In this document: one piece after another, positions 28,741-37,676 of the stretch
Numbering within the stretch: position 1 is the stretch's first letter
Layout of the letters: each line of letters starts with the position of its first letter
Assembly (NCBI RefSeq): GCF_003049665.1
Contig: NZ_PYWM01000004.1
Span: 1-64,000, forward strand
Direction of reading: 5' to 3'
DNA: 64,000 bases
From: Lysinibacillus mangiferihumi
GTDB lineage: Bacteria > Bacillota > Bacilli > Bacillales_A > Planococcaceae
The notes under the pieces: generated by a model
What the model was told of the DNA's origin: nothing
Databases searched by the model: none
The model's input: the letters and a program-made list of their open reading frames with translations, nothing else
Program-made: the position numbers and the translations under genes

Positions 28741-30063
28741 TTAAATTGACTGCTCAGTTGGTATTAGCTCAGTATCTTTTTGTTTTTCCATTTCTCGAAT
28801 ACCTTTAGATTTTGAAACAAATAATGCCGTAATTATTAGTCCTACTCCAGAAAGAATGATTAAAAAACCAATTCCCCTTGTTTCACCAGTACCTATAATT
28901 TTTCCAACAGAATTTGCTAGAATGCCTCCTTCAACTAACGCTGGGTTAAATACGTAATCGGCCAGAACACCTGCAATAACGTAAGCAACGACGAAACCTA
29001 TTTGTGATATTAAAGAAATCAGTCCCCATGCTCTACCTTGCTTCTCATTGTCTATCGATTTTCGTATTAAAACATCAATACATGTCGTTGCAAATGGCAA
29101 TGAAGCAAAGAATAAAAATCCGGAAATAATAATAACTGGGATACTTGTTGTGGCGCCGAATCCTGCCATCGTTATACCAGATACAACGAAACTAACGACC
29201 ATTACTTTCACAAAATTTCTCTTGATAATTCCCGTACCAATCAAAATACTGGATACCATCATACCGCATGCTACAACTGTCTGAAGTATTCCGGTTGTTT
29301 TCTCACTGGCAAATGATAAAATCATCGGTTTTGATAGTACTTGAATAATTCCCATATAGAACATTAAAACGGAAACCAGTACTATAAGAAGCATAACCCC
29401 TTTTGATTCCACAATAATTTGCCAACCTTCTTTTAAATCTTTGAAAAAGTCTAAATCCTTTTTCTCCAAAGGCTTTACCGAAAGCGATTTTCTTACAAAA
29501 AGAATTGTTGAAACTGTTACAGCAAGTGTCAAAATATCAATGATGATAATTAATTCCATACTGTAAAATGCTAAAATTAGACCACCAATAATTGGTGAAA
29601 TCAAAAATTTAGAAGAGGAAGCAATCCCCACCATACCACTTGCCTTTGCATATTCATCCTCTGATAGTAAATCCGTTAGTGTTGCTTTATACGCTGGATC
29701 TAATAATGATGCGAAGGCTGAACTAAATCCTACACAAAGACAGATTTGCCATACTTGAATATTTCCTGTATTCATTAGCACTAATAACAAAATGAGTCCC
29801 AACCCTGAGACACAATCACCAATAATCATAAGGAGTCTTCTGTCAAATCGATCTGCAAGAACTCCTGCAGCCGGACTGAATAAGATCATGGGTAGTAGCG
29901 CTGCCATTTCAACCATAGCAACATCCAATGCGGATTTCGTAAGTTGCCAAACGTATACGCCAAGACCGAAGGCAGTCATACCAGTACCGATATTAGATAT
30001 CAGCTCCCCCATCCAGATGACCAAGAACTTTTTAAATCCTGCATCTGTCTTTACGTCATTCAT
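28741..30063 (-). CDS. MFS exporter (EntS/macrolide efflux-like)
   Basis: A 440-residue major facilitator with 12 predicted segments. MTAFGLGVYVWQLTKSALDV, GVLADRFDRRLLMIIGD (loop 2-3 motif) and ISSSKFLIS-like helices match the MFS_3/EntS group, which exports siderophores and macrolides. GGAGGACT precedes the ATG. It precedes the ABC exporter and lies downstream of comA, which suggests export of a product controlled by that quorum-sensing system. Confidence 0.88.
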   Translation of the reverse strand: MNDVKTDAGFKKFLVIWMGELISNIGTGMTAFGLGVYVWQLTKSALDVAMVEMAALLPMILFSPAAGVLADRFDRRLLMIIGDCVSGLGLILLLVLMNTGNIQVWQICLCVGFSSAFASLLDPAYKATLTDLLSEDEYAKASGMVGIASSSKFLISPIIGGLILAFYSMELIIIIDILTLAVTVSTILFVRKSLSVKPLEKKDLDFFKDLKEGWQIIVESKGVMLLIVLVSVLMFYMGIIQVLSKPMILSFASEKTTGILQTVVACGMMVSSILIGTGIIKRNFVKVMVVSFVVSGITMAGFGATTSIPVIIISGFLFFASLPFATTCIDVLIRKSIDNEKQGRAWGLISLISQIGFVVAYVIAGVLADYVFNPALVEGGILANSVGKIIGTGETRGIGFLIILSGVGLIITALFVSKSKGIREMEKQKDTELIPTEQSI

Positions 30064-30407
30064 AATTCGAGTCCTCCTTCTTTTTAAAATTTACTCCAAT
30101 AATATTTTACAGTTTTAGCCGTTAAATAAAAAATAGTATTTACCACATAATAACTTTTTAACTATAGTTTTACTATAATTTATTAATTTTGAATAACATT
30201 CTTAAAAAACAAAGTAAGAACTTCTCCTATTTGAGAATTTTCCAATATAAATATTCCTTTGAAGTTACATCTAAACCACCAAAACTCGTTATTTAAATTC
30301 TACCAATATATTTACCGTACTTTATAGGGCGGGTTTCCGATTAAAATAATACGGAAAACCACACTTGACATTAAAAAATAAATATTTACACTAGTTGATA
30401 ACAAAGT
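30064..30407. promoter_or_regulatory. Intergenic region upstream of the MFS gene
   Basis: About 345 AT-rich bases separate the exporter operon from the comA terminator. On the minus strand GGTTTTCCG and CGGAAACC form an inverted repeat at about 30330-30360 around a 12-base loop. No clear ComA box (TTGCGG-N4-CCGCAA) was found. A promoter for the exporter block must lie here because a terminator stands between it and comA. Confidence 0.4.
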
Positions 30408-30447
30408 AAAAAAAACGACAAAAACACTTAAACAGTGTTTTGTCGTT
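30408..30447 (-). terminator. Terminator behind comA
   Basis: AACGACAAAACACTG pairs with AGTGTTTTTGTCGTT on the minus strand around a four-base loop, followed by eight T. It lies about 85 bases past the comA stop. Confidence 0.88.
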
Positions 30448-30530
30448 ATAGATGTGTATGAATATTACAAAAATTATTATATTATTAGTAAAAAACGTAT
30501 AATATATAAACATTAATTGATTCTTACTAC

Positions 30531-31178
30531 TTAATTAAAATGATATTTATCCGTTTCTAAAGTAGTTAATTCATTCCATTTAACAGCTGCCTCTGCTCGT
30601 GATTCGACACCAAGCTTAGAAAAAATTGTGCTTAATACTTTCTCTATTGTCCGTTGGCTTAAATGAATTTCTAGTGCAATAGCCTTATTAGTATATCCAT
30701 CTCTGACAAAATCTAAAATTTGTCGTTCTCTCTCTGTCAGATTTATAGAATCTTTAGCTCCAACATTATGTACATACAGCTTTTTAAGAAGCGAAAGTGA
30801 AATAATAACTTTCCCTTCATGTGCATATTGAATTGTATCAATCAATTGTTTTCTACTTTCCGTTTTACTAATAAATCCTGATATCCCCTTGTTTAATAAT
30901 TCGGGTAAATATTTCTCGATATTATAACCTGTATAAATAATCGCAATTGCTTCAGGATGAATTTTAAGTAATTTTTCAATAAATTGCAGTCCATCCATTC
31001 CTGCTAAGTTAAAATCAATTAAGTAGATATCATAAAATGATTCGGATAAGTGCTGTAAAGCAATACAGGGATCTGTAAACACCACTGCTTGACAGTCTAG
31101 TTCAGCTTGCAATATGGCCCGTGTGCCTTCACCAATAGCAATATGATCATCCAATACCATTATTTTCAAAATCCTCAC
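30531..31178 (-). CDS. comA: ComA-like LuxR-type response regulator
   Basis: In B. subtilis ComA activates surfactin synthesis and competence when phosphorylated by ComP. This 215-residue protein has the receiver motifs VLDDHIAIGEGTRAIL, the phospho-aspartate in IYLIDFNLAGMDGL, TGY and ISKTESRKQL (very close to ComA), and the C-terminal helix-turn-helix LTERERQILDFVRDGYTNKA with LSQRTIEKVLSTIFSKLGV. It overlaps the end of comP by 32 bases if the GTG at 31178 is used; the ATG at 31160 is an alternative. Downstream are exporters and Sfp. Confidence 0.85.
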   Translation of the reverse strand: MRILKIMVLDDHIAIGEGTRAILQAELDCQAVVFTDPCIALQHLSESFYDIYLIDFNLAGMDGLQFIEKLLKIHPEAIAIIYTGYNIEKYLPELLNKGISGFISKTESRKQLIDTIQYAHEGKVIISLSLLKKLYVHNVGAKDSINLTERERQILDFVRDGYTNKAIALEIHLSQRTIEKVLSTIFSKLGVESRAEAAVKWNELTTLETDKYHFN

Positions 31179-33387
31179 CTATTTTCATAGATAGTTTAAT
31201 GTTTGTCCCTTGCGGCTGATTTGATCTTATTAAAAATGTCCCCTGATAATACTTTATACGTTCCTTCATTCCCATTAGTCCTATACTTTTCATACAGTCT
31301 TGTTGAATATTTTCATCAATACCAATTCCATCATCCCAATATTCAATAAAAACTTTTTGTGCTCGGGATGTCAATGAAATATAGACGGACTGTGCCTGTG
31401 AATGTTTATTTGCATTGGAGAGCAACTCTTGAATAATACGATAGATTGTAGTGGATTGCTGCAATGATAAACCTTCAATCCTTTGAAAATCCTCTTTAAT
31501 CAAAAAGTTAAACCGAATTTTACATTTCTGTATTAACTCCTCTAACGAGCGGTGTAGACCAAGTCTATCGATTAAAGGCGGATATAAATTTTCACAAATT
31601 TCTCTTGTATTATCCACAATATCCAGTACTTCTTCACGCAAATGCATAAAAGCCTCTTTGTCATCTTGTTCTTTTGTTGCAGCTTCTTCCATATTACGAC
31701 TCATACGAATCAAATCTTGTAAAATCGTATCATGTATCTCTGTAGATAACCGTAAACGTTCTTTCTCTGAAGACAAAATCCATAACCTATTATACCATCG
31801 AGGTGCATGCAATTTGTCTAACTTCGTCAGTTGTGCCATAAGTTCATCCAACTTAAGTGAATTATCGATAATGCTTTGAACATAGTACAAAAATAGTTCA
31901 AGCATTTTTAAAGATTCGGACGGTATTTTACGAAATTTTGTGTCTGTGATTGCTAACAACTTAGAGTCTACTGTTTCATAGAGTACCAATATGTATTTCG
32001 TGTCATGTTTATAAATTAAATTGGGACAAATAACACGACATTTATGTTCTTCTATATAACCAAGAGATTGCGTTAAATTATCTTCTATAATCTCAATATT
32101 ATTCAGCATTAACATTAGATTTAGCTCTTGTTTAATATATTCCATAAGCTTGTCGAAGTTAGTAGCATAATGTGCTGATGATTTAATGAATCGGTAAAAA
32201 TTGGAAAAATTATAGTTCTTTAAAGTACTTAAATAACGAGCATTCCGTACTTCCATACTTTCCTTGTATGACAACAGTAAAATGGAGGAAATAAATGTAA
32301 TCAAAAAATAAAGACTATATATGTAAAACGAGCGTACTTCCTCAAGAGATAGTAAAATAAATGATAACACGAGACTAAATGGAATCGCCAATTGTAAATG
32401 TGAAAACATGCGATTAAGCGCATATTGTAAGTTAACAAAATTTCCTGCCATTTCTAAGTAAATCAGACAAATAGGGACCACTAATAAAAACAACGCCGTC
32501 ACATCTGCTGGTAGAAATGGATGCACATTAAAAATTGTTGGAATTCCATAACATAATACAAACGGTCCAATGCCTAAAAAAAAGATGCAGAATAATGGTT
32601 TGGCATAGTATTTAGTATTGCTTTTAGCTGCGATCATAATATTAATAGCCAGTAAGCAGCATAAAATTAAATATACTGATAGTTCAAATATAGTCTGCAC
32701 TTTAAGTAGATCTTTCATGAAAATCCTCACTATATTCATCACTACAATCGTTATACCGATAACAAAAAAAACATTACGCAACTTTTTTTGAAAAGCATCA
32801 TCCATTGTTCTTAAAAAATAATTACAGTAGAAAATACAATTCACAATGCTAAGGAAGATTGCTAATGAATTAATAACAGTACTAATGAAATCTCCTCGTC
32901 CTGCTGCACCTGCACTTATATAAGCTAATGCTGTAAATTGTAAATGAAAAATCAAATACTGTTTGTTCTTAGTAAGTATTTGTTTAAATAAAAAAAGACA
33001 AAAAGCAGTTGTGATTAAGGTATATAATAATGGCATAATTAACTGCTTTATTAATTGTGCGTTTATATTCTTATTCGACACGATTAACTTTTCCACTTTT
33101 CCTTCATGCCATATTGTTATGCTGTGCGCTTGTGTAATTAGAAAAGGGGATGAAGTATTGGCTGACAGCTTCATCCCATCTAATTCTAAAACTTTCGTAT
33201 AGGGCACTAAATTTTGAGATGCTGCCCAACTTTCCTCTTCAATCTGTTGAATATACCAACTTTGATCTTGTGATTGAACTAGTGTAATCCCAATAATAGG
33301 CCCGTTAACGACAACGGATAAACAATACAATTGTATGAAAAAAGTGAGAAAAAGCGAAATTAAGATATTAGCCTTTTCTTGTTTCAT
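31147..33387 (-). CDS. comP: ComP-like sensor histidine kinase
   Basis: ComP senses the ComX pheromone at the outside and phosphorylates ComA. The protein of about 746 residues has one N-terminal helix, an outside segment with a PDZ-like look (EESWAASQNLVPYTKVLELDG), then about eight membrane segments to residue 370, a linker, and a HisKA_3 kinase module. This carries the acceptor His in LRLSTEIHDTILQDLI, N-box IIQELLSNANKHS and YWDDGIGIDEN. The size and multi-helix input match ComP. The ATG at 33387 lies 4 bases past the comX stop; the frame is open to 33441, but that part overlaps comX. Confidence 0.85.
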   Translation of the reverse strand: MKQEKANILISLFLTFFIQLYCLSVVVNGPIIGITLVQSQDQSWYIQQIEEESWAASQNLVPYTKVLELDGMKLSANTSSPFLITQAHSITIWHEGKVEKLIVSNKNINAQLIKQLIMPLLYTLITTAFCLFLFKQILTKNKQYLIFHLQFTALAYISAGAAGRGDFISTVINSLAIFLSIVNCIFYCNYFLRTMDDAFQKKLRNVFFVIGITIVVMNIVRIFMKDLLKVQTIFELSVYLILCCLLAINIMIAAKSNTKYYAKPLFCIFFLGIGPFVLCYGIPTIFNVHPFLPADVTALFLLVVPICLIYLEMAGNFVNLQYALNRMFSHLQLAIPFSLVLSFILLSLEEVRSFYIYSLYFLITFISSILLLSYKESMEVRNARYLSTLKNYNFSNFYRFIKSSAHYATNFDKLMEYIKQELNLMLMLNNIEIIEDNLTQSLGYIEEHKCRVICPNLIYKHDTKYILVLYETVDSKLLAITDTKFRKIPSESLKMLELFLYYVQSIIDNSLKLDELMAQLTKLDKLHAPRWYNRLWILSSEKERLRLSTEIHDTILQDLIRMSRNMEEAATKEQDDKEAFMHLREEVLDIVDNTREICENLYPPLIDRLGLHRSLEELIQKCKIRFNFLIKEDFQRIEGLSLQQSTTIYRIIQELLSNANKHSQAQSVYISLTSRAQKVFIEYWDDGIGIDENIQQDCMKSIGLMGMKERIKYYQGTFLIRSNQPQGTNIKLSMKIGEDFENNGIG

Positions 33388-33391
33388 ATGT

Positions 33392-33577
33392 TTACGGACG
33401 CCAAAACGTTGCATGCGGATCCTTAAATGTTTTCTTTTCACCGTGTTTAAAGGATTCTACAGTTAAACTTTGCTCTAACTCATTTACATTTAAAAGTGAA
33501 ATTCTATTTTCTTTTAAAAGGTCTAAAATGTTGGGCTTTTTATGAAGATATTGAATGATTTCTAACATGTCCTTCAC
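33392..33577 (-). CDS. comX: ComX-type pheromone precursor
   Basis: A 61-residue peptide starting MKDMLEIIQYLHKKPNILDL and ending DPHATFWRP. ComX precursors are 50-75 residues, poorly conserved except for the N-terminal helix, and carry a tryptophan near the C-terminus that ComQ isoprenylates before release of the last 5-10 residues. Here Trp59 is third from the end, exactly as in B. subtilis 168. The place directly before comP and after a comQ remnant makes the call firm. The probable pheromone is the last 6-10 residues. AAGG precedes the ATG. Confidence 0.85.
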   Translation of the reverse strand: MKDMLEIIQYLHKKPNILDLLKENRISLLNVNELEQSLTVESFKHGEKKTFKDPHATFWRP

Positions 33578-33612
33578 ACCTCTTAAATATATTTTTCGAA
33601 TAGTGATACATC

Positions 33613-34080
33613 TTAGGTTGGATAAATTTCTTTTAGTAATTCAAGTGCAAGATTACGATATTTAGACTGTAATAGATGTATATATAGATAACCCTGAAGC
33701 TCCGATTTGCTGTGGCATAATGCAAATATTCATTGTTGAATCGCCTGCTGACTATAATACAAGCGTAATTCATCCAATGCTGAATCTTCATATTGTAATA
33801 GATACAATATTGGCAATGCTCCTTTTTATGTGAATATTTGTAAGTTTAATGTGTCGCCATAATCATTATTTAACTGAGCAACCATTGCAATATAGTGTGC
33901 ACTCATTTCAAGCTTTTCAATATACTTTCCAGTTGCTAATACTTCTCCGAGTAATAAAGAAATGCAATTTAAATTTTGACTGTTATGTATCCCCGGCATT
34001 AGAGGGATAAATAATAATGGTGATTTCTCTCTTTTACATTAATGGGAAACCCATCTATTTACAATCTGTTTAAGAGCTAA
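33613..34080 (-). pseudogene. comQ: Decayed comQ (isoprenyl transferase for ComX)
   Basis: Upstream of comX the minus strand reads in one frame LLLGEVLATGKYIEKLEMSA, AMVAQLNNDYGDTLNLQIFT, a stop (33826-33828), then ALPILYLLQYEDSALDEL and YYSQQAIQQ, a second stop (33730-33732), then LLQSKYRNLALELLKEIYPT before the end at 33613. NNDYGD stands in the place of the second Asp-rich motif of ComQ/polyprenyl synthases, and the LP-x-LYLLQ segment is typical of ComQ. A further stop lies at 34039-34041, and the N-terminal half with the first Asp-rich motif is not found. The gene is therefore inactive. Confidence 0.75.
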
Positions 34081-34359
34081 TCATTAAATTTGTCATCTAT
34101 GACTCATGACAGTTATCTTTTTTCCAATCATTACTATTATACCTAAAATACTAAAATTGTAAATATATTCATAAATATTAATACCTATTAACAATATAAT
34201 GCATTATATTACATAATTCCGCAACTATAGTTTCATATCTTTTATTAGTAAAAATATAGCAAGAAATTATTTAAGAACATCACTATAAATACTGTACAAA
34301 GATAGGAAATCATAACGAAAATCCATTTTAATACTATAAATCGAAGCACAATTCAGTTA
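34081..34359. other. Gene-free AT-rich stretch upstream of the com locus
   Basis: Very AT-rich sequence without a convincing frame or family signature. It lies where the missing first half of comQ would be, and no further comQ-like reading was recognised here. The decay or deletion therefore probably ends near 34080. Confidence 0.35.
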
Positions 34360-34400
34360 GAAAGGCATCAAGAGTGGATTCCACTTCTTGATGCCTTTTG
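34360..34400. terminator. Strong bidirectional hairpin
   Basis: AAAGGCATCAAGAGTGG pairs with CCACTTCTTGATGCCTTT around a very short loop, with T on the plus side and A on the other. It separates the com region from the repeat element that follows. Confidence 0.8.
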
Positions 34401-34412
34401 TCAATACTCTGA

Positions 34413-34729
34413 GAGGCTGGGATAAAAGAGAAAAGGTGTTAGATTGATGGCAGTCAATCTAACACTTTTTTTGCTGCGCCGTTGTTGTCCGCTTCGGCGG
34501 TGCTTTCCGCTCAGCACAGTAAGCCGCAACCCTCGCTAACGCGCAGAATGCCCGCGTCTTACGCTGTGTGCGTTGTGAGCAGGAGTCACCGCCTCCGCTA
34601 CCCACAACTAGCGAACATTTCTAGTTTTTTATTTATTGCAAAAGCAAGAATAGCTAAGTTCTCCATATAGCAAAATTTTTGAACACCTTTCCTCTGTTCC
34701 TTAAATTTTTTTAGTTATGTCCCAGCCTC
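34413..34729. repeat. MITE-like inverted-repeat element of about 317 bp
   Basis: The ends are GAGGCTGGGATAA (from 34413) and TTATGTCCCAGCCTC (to 34729), inverted copies matching over the outer ten bases. Next to the left end is a perfect hairpin: GTGTTAGATTGA pairs with TCAATCTAACAC (34436-34466), followed by seven T. The core, about 34470-34600, is strikingly GC-rich (CGCTTCGGCGG, CGCTAACGCGCAG) compared with its surroundings. No plausible gene is inside. GAGGCTGGGA-bounded intergenic repeats occur in many Firmicutes; mobility is inferred from the ends. Confidence 0.7.
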
Positions 34730-34751
34730 TTTCTACCATACAAAGTTAGAT

Positions 34752-36188
34752 TTAGTAAGCGCGCGCAAACCAAACTGTATGTTGTGCTTTTTTCCCACAA
34801 TGAATGCAAGTATGCTTTGTAACTGGTGGGTTAAATGGTATATTACGAGTTGTAAATTTTGTTTCTTCTTTTACCTTTTCTTCACACACATCATCTCCAC
34901 ACCAACCCGCTAAAATCCAACCTGGGATTGTTTCATTTTGTTCAGATTGAGCTAAATGCTGTTTTAACTGTTCCATTGAATCGATATGGGTATGGGAGTT
35001 GTTTGCACGGAAAGCTTTTGCTTTTTCAAATAGTCGCGTTTGCATCGTTTCAAGTTCTGTTTCTATGCTTTTAACAATTGTGTCTAAAGAAACAGTTACT
35101 TTTTCTTCTTCATCACGGGCTTTCATTAAGCCTTGCTGATTTTCTAAATCACGTGGCCCCAATTCAATACGCACAGGTACACCTTTTAGCTCCCATTCAT
35201 TAAACTTATAACCAGGTGATTGGTCTGAATCATCAAGACGCACACGAATACCCTTTGCTTTTAACGCTACAAAAATTTCATCTAATTTCTCGATAATCTT
35301 AGGGTTCTTTTTCCACGGACCGACTGGGATTAACACAACTTGCGTTGGAGCGATTCTTGGCGGTAAAACAAGACCTTGTTCATCACCATGCACCATAATA
35401 ACAGAACCGATTAAACGGGTAGACGTTCCCCACGATGTTGTATGCACATGGACATGTTTATTTTCTTTATTTAAATATTTGATATCAAAAGCTTCGGCAA
35501 ATTTCGTACCTAAATAATGAGATGTCCCTGCTTGTACGGCCTTGCCATCCTTCATCATCGCTTCAATGGAAAATGTATCAACTGCTCCAGCAAAACGTTC
35601 TGATGGTGTTTTTTGCCCATCATAGACAGGAATGGCTAATAGTCCTTCGACAACTTCTTTATAAATAGCTAACATTTGCATTGTTTCTTTCCGTGCATCT
35701 TCTTCATCGACATGCGCCGTATGACCTTCTTGCCATAAAAATTCTGAAGTACGGATAAACGGTAGCGTTTTCTTTTCCCAACGGAATACATTGGCCCATT
35801 GATTGATTAAAACAGGAAGGTCTCGATAACTTTTAATCCAATTAGAATACAAATGCCCAATCATTGTTTCCGAAGTTGGGCGTAGCGCTAAACGCTCTTC
35901 TAATTGTTCACCTGCCGCTTCGGTCACCCAAGGAAGCTCTGGTGAAAATCCTTCAATATGATCCTTTTCCTTTTGGAAAAAAGATTCTGGAATGAGCATT
36001 GGGAAGTAGGCATTGCGGTGCCCTGTTTCCTTAAAACGCTTATCCATCTCCGCTTGAATATGCTCCCACAGTTCATAGCCATCTGGTTTAAAGGCAATAC
36101 AACCACGAACCGGCGTATAATCCATTAAATCCGCCTTTTGTATCGTTTCCACATACCATTTTGAAAAATCGTTTGTTTTTTGAGACAT
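34752..36188 (-). CDS. proS: Prolyl-tRNA synthetase, type 3 (ProS)
   Basis: Charges tRNA-Pro with proline. The 478-residue protein is the short archaeal/eukaryotic-like type: DFSKWYVETIQKADLMDY at the start, class II motif 2 VFRWEKKTLPFIRTSEFLWQEGHTAH, LRPTSETMIGHLYSNWIKSY, motif 3-like HGDEQGLVLPP, an anticodon-binding domain (about 285-390), and the zinc-type C-terminal domain with WCGDDVCEEK and CIHCGKKAQHTVWFARAY. Most Bacillales rely on the longer type 1 ProS, so this may be a second copy. A T-box leader lies upstream, pointing to induction when tRNA-Pro is uncharged. Confidence 0.96.
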   Translation of the reverse strand: MSQKTNDFSKWYVETIQKADLMDYTPVRGCIAFKPDGYELWEHIQAEMDKRFKETGHRNAYFPMLIPESFFQKEKDHIEGFSPELPWVTEAAGEQLEERLALRPTSETMIGHLYSNWIKSYRDLPVLINQWANVFRWEKKTLPFIRTSEFLWQEGHTAHVDEEDARKETMQMLAIYKEVVEGLLAIPVYDGQKTPSERFAGAVDTFSIEAMMKDGKAVQAGTSHYLGTKFAEAFDIKYLNKENKHVHVHTTSWGTSTRLIGSVIMVHGDEQGLVLPPRIAPTQVVLIPVGPWKKNPKIIEKLDEIFVALKAKGIRVRLDDSDQSPGYKFNEWELKGVPVRIELGPRDLENQQGLMKARDEEEKVTVSLDTIVKSIETELETMQTRLFEKAKAFRANNSHTHIDSMEQLKQHLAQSEQNETIPGWILAGWCGDDVCEEKVKEETKFTTRNIPFNPPVTKHTCIHCGKKAQHTVWFARAY

Positions 36189-36368
36189 CTTTTTCTCCTC
36201 CTATTTTGAAAAATCTATTTTGCTTTGGCAAAATTGCATCTGATTTTTTTAGAGCCTGCTCAAATAGCTCCTTTTAAAATCTGCGATACCCACCGGGGCA
36301 TTTAACTTAATTTGGCATGCGTCCATATATTTCGTCTTCATCCCCTAGCTAATGCTAAATCAAGTTCA

Positions 36369-36585
36369 TAAAAAAAGCATAAAGCATCCTAATAAAGGAC
36401 GTCTTTACGCTAGTTGACGTGGTACCACCTTAGTTCGGCATAATATGCATATTACGCCCTCTAAACGTTTGTAACGAAACGACTCGGTTAGTTGTTAACT
36501 GACATCTCCGTGGTAGGGTTCAATAAGAAGGGGTGCTATAGCTCTCAGCCTAGGCTATATTTTCTGTTTCACAATTCTTATTTAC
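36369..36585 (-). promoter_or_regulatory. T-box riboswitch upstream of proS
   Basis: On the minus strand the T-box AAGGTGGTACCACG lies at 36431-36418. The terminator is AGCGTAAAGACGTCC with GGATGCTTTATGCT and seven T (36411-36369). At the 5' end AATAAGAA (36582-36575) and TTCTTATT (36529-36522) can close a short Stem I whose 3' side contains ACCCC, which could present a CCC or CCU proline specifier. The T-box and terminator are certain; the specifier reading is an inference. Confidence 0.88.
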
Positions 36586-36618
36586 TTAATCACATCATCG
36601 ATTGTATATGTATACATT

Positions 36619-36647
36619 AATATACCAATTTGCTAAATGTAATTCAA
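36619..36647 (-). promoter_or_regulatory. Promoter of the T-box leader
   Basis: On the minus strand TTGAAT (36647-36642) and TATATT (36624-36619) are 17 bases apart, about 35 bases before the presumed Stem I. Confidence 0.6.
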
Positions 36648-36758
36648 TCATTACGATAGGTCATTGAACGTTAAAATAAATACCAACATTAAAACATTTT
36701 GATGTTTTCATTAAATCAAGTAGAATGAGTTTGAAACACTTATATGAAAGGTGATTAT

Positions 36759-37115
36759 ATGCAACGTCAACTAACAGAAAAATTATGGCGTGAAGAAAAA
36801 TATCGCGTCATGTTCCATAGCCAAAAGCATTACAATCAACTCCGTCTGGCAATGCGCGACATGATGAGCCATGAGCAAATTAAACAATTAATCGAAGTTG
36901 CATTACAACAAACGCCAACTGAAGGCAGCATGCGCAATGCCTGTCAGCATATGTGGGGGTATTTCCGTAAAGTAGCCTCAATAGAAGAAAAACGAACATA
37001 CGAGCAATTGCTTCTTACTTATCAAATACCAGCGCTACTTTGTTTTTTACAACAATTAGCCATTCAATATAACGTTACTTATTTACGTGAAAGTACTATT
37101 TTACAAATACAGTAG
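36759..37115 (+). CDS. DUF1722 (YbgA-like) protein
   Basis: A 118-residue protein with LWREEKYRVMFHSQKHYNQL and a C-terminal LLCFLQQLAIQYNVTYLRES, matching DUF1722, the domain also found at the end of YbgA. The biochemical role is not known. The ATG at 36759 is preferred over 36744 because AAAGGTGA lies just before it. The frame is alone on its strand next to the BRCT gene. Confidence 0.8.
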   Translation: MQRQLTEKLWREEKYRVMFHSQKHYNQLRLAMRDMMSHEQIKQLIEVALQQTPTEGSMRNACQHMWGYFRKVASIEEKRTYEQLLLTYQIPALLCFLQQLAIQYNVTYLRESTILQIQ

Positions 37116-37189
37116 AAGTAGTTATTGCCTCAATGCAAGTCTACAAACAAGCACCCCCCTTACTATCAAGCTCTTAGGAGAGAATCTAT

Positions 37190-37537
37190 ATGAACACAAA
37201 TAAGGACAACAATGACGTTATCTTTCTTACAAATCCAACCGAACGTATAACGCATCCATTTTATAATAAACAAATCGTCTTTACAGGGGCTCTTTCCACG
37301 ATGACACGCGCAGAAGCTGCAAAAAAAGCACGAGCTTGTGGCGGTTTAATGCAAGGGGCTGTGACTAAGGACACAACTTTTGTTATTCTTGGCCAAAACC
37401 GACGAGGCAAAAGCACGAAACATTTAAAAGCAGAGCAACTCATCCAACTTGGATATGACATTCAAATTATTGCTGAAGATGATTTTATTTGGCTTATTTC
37501 CATGCAAAAAGACTATATCCCATCTTCTTTACAATAA
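37190..37537 (+). CDS. Stand-alone BRCT domain protein
   Basis: A 115-residue protein with a BRCT domain over residues 24-105: FYNKQIVFTGALSTMTRAEA, AKKARACGGLMQGAVTKDTT and AEQLIQLGYDIQIIAEDDF. It resembles the C-terminal domain of NAD-dependent DNA ligase but lacks all catalytic parts. BRCT domains bind DNA ends or partner proteins; the partner is unknown. A short gap separates it from the DUF1722 gene, so co-transcription is possible. Confidence 0.85.
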   Translation: MNTNKDNNDVIFLTNPTERITHPFYNKQIVFTGALSTMTRAEAAKKARACGGLMQGAVTKDTTFVILGQNRRGKSTKHLKAEQLIQLGYDIQIIAEDDFIWLISMQKDYIPSSLQ

Positions 37538-37615
37538 CTGCTACCGCGAAATAGCGAACTGCAATAGGTTTGACAATTAACACCGTATAGACGGAACAAA
37601 TGTAATCTCCTACAT

Positions 37616-37666
37616 AAAAACACGTTGACCAGCTGCGCTTCACCGCATCCAATCAACGTGTATTTT
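37616..37666 (-). terminator. Hairpin behind the cyclophilin gene
   Basis: ACACGTTGA and TCAACGTGT pair around a 24-base loop, with T-rich sequence after it on both strands. The long loop lowers confidence. Confidence 0.5.
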
Positions 37667-37676
37667 AATGTGCGTA

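Noticed and set aside
30064..30407. ComA binding site upstream of the exporter operon
   Set aside because: No TTGCGG-N4-CCGCAA-like pair could be found by eye; the regulatory link stays an inference.
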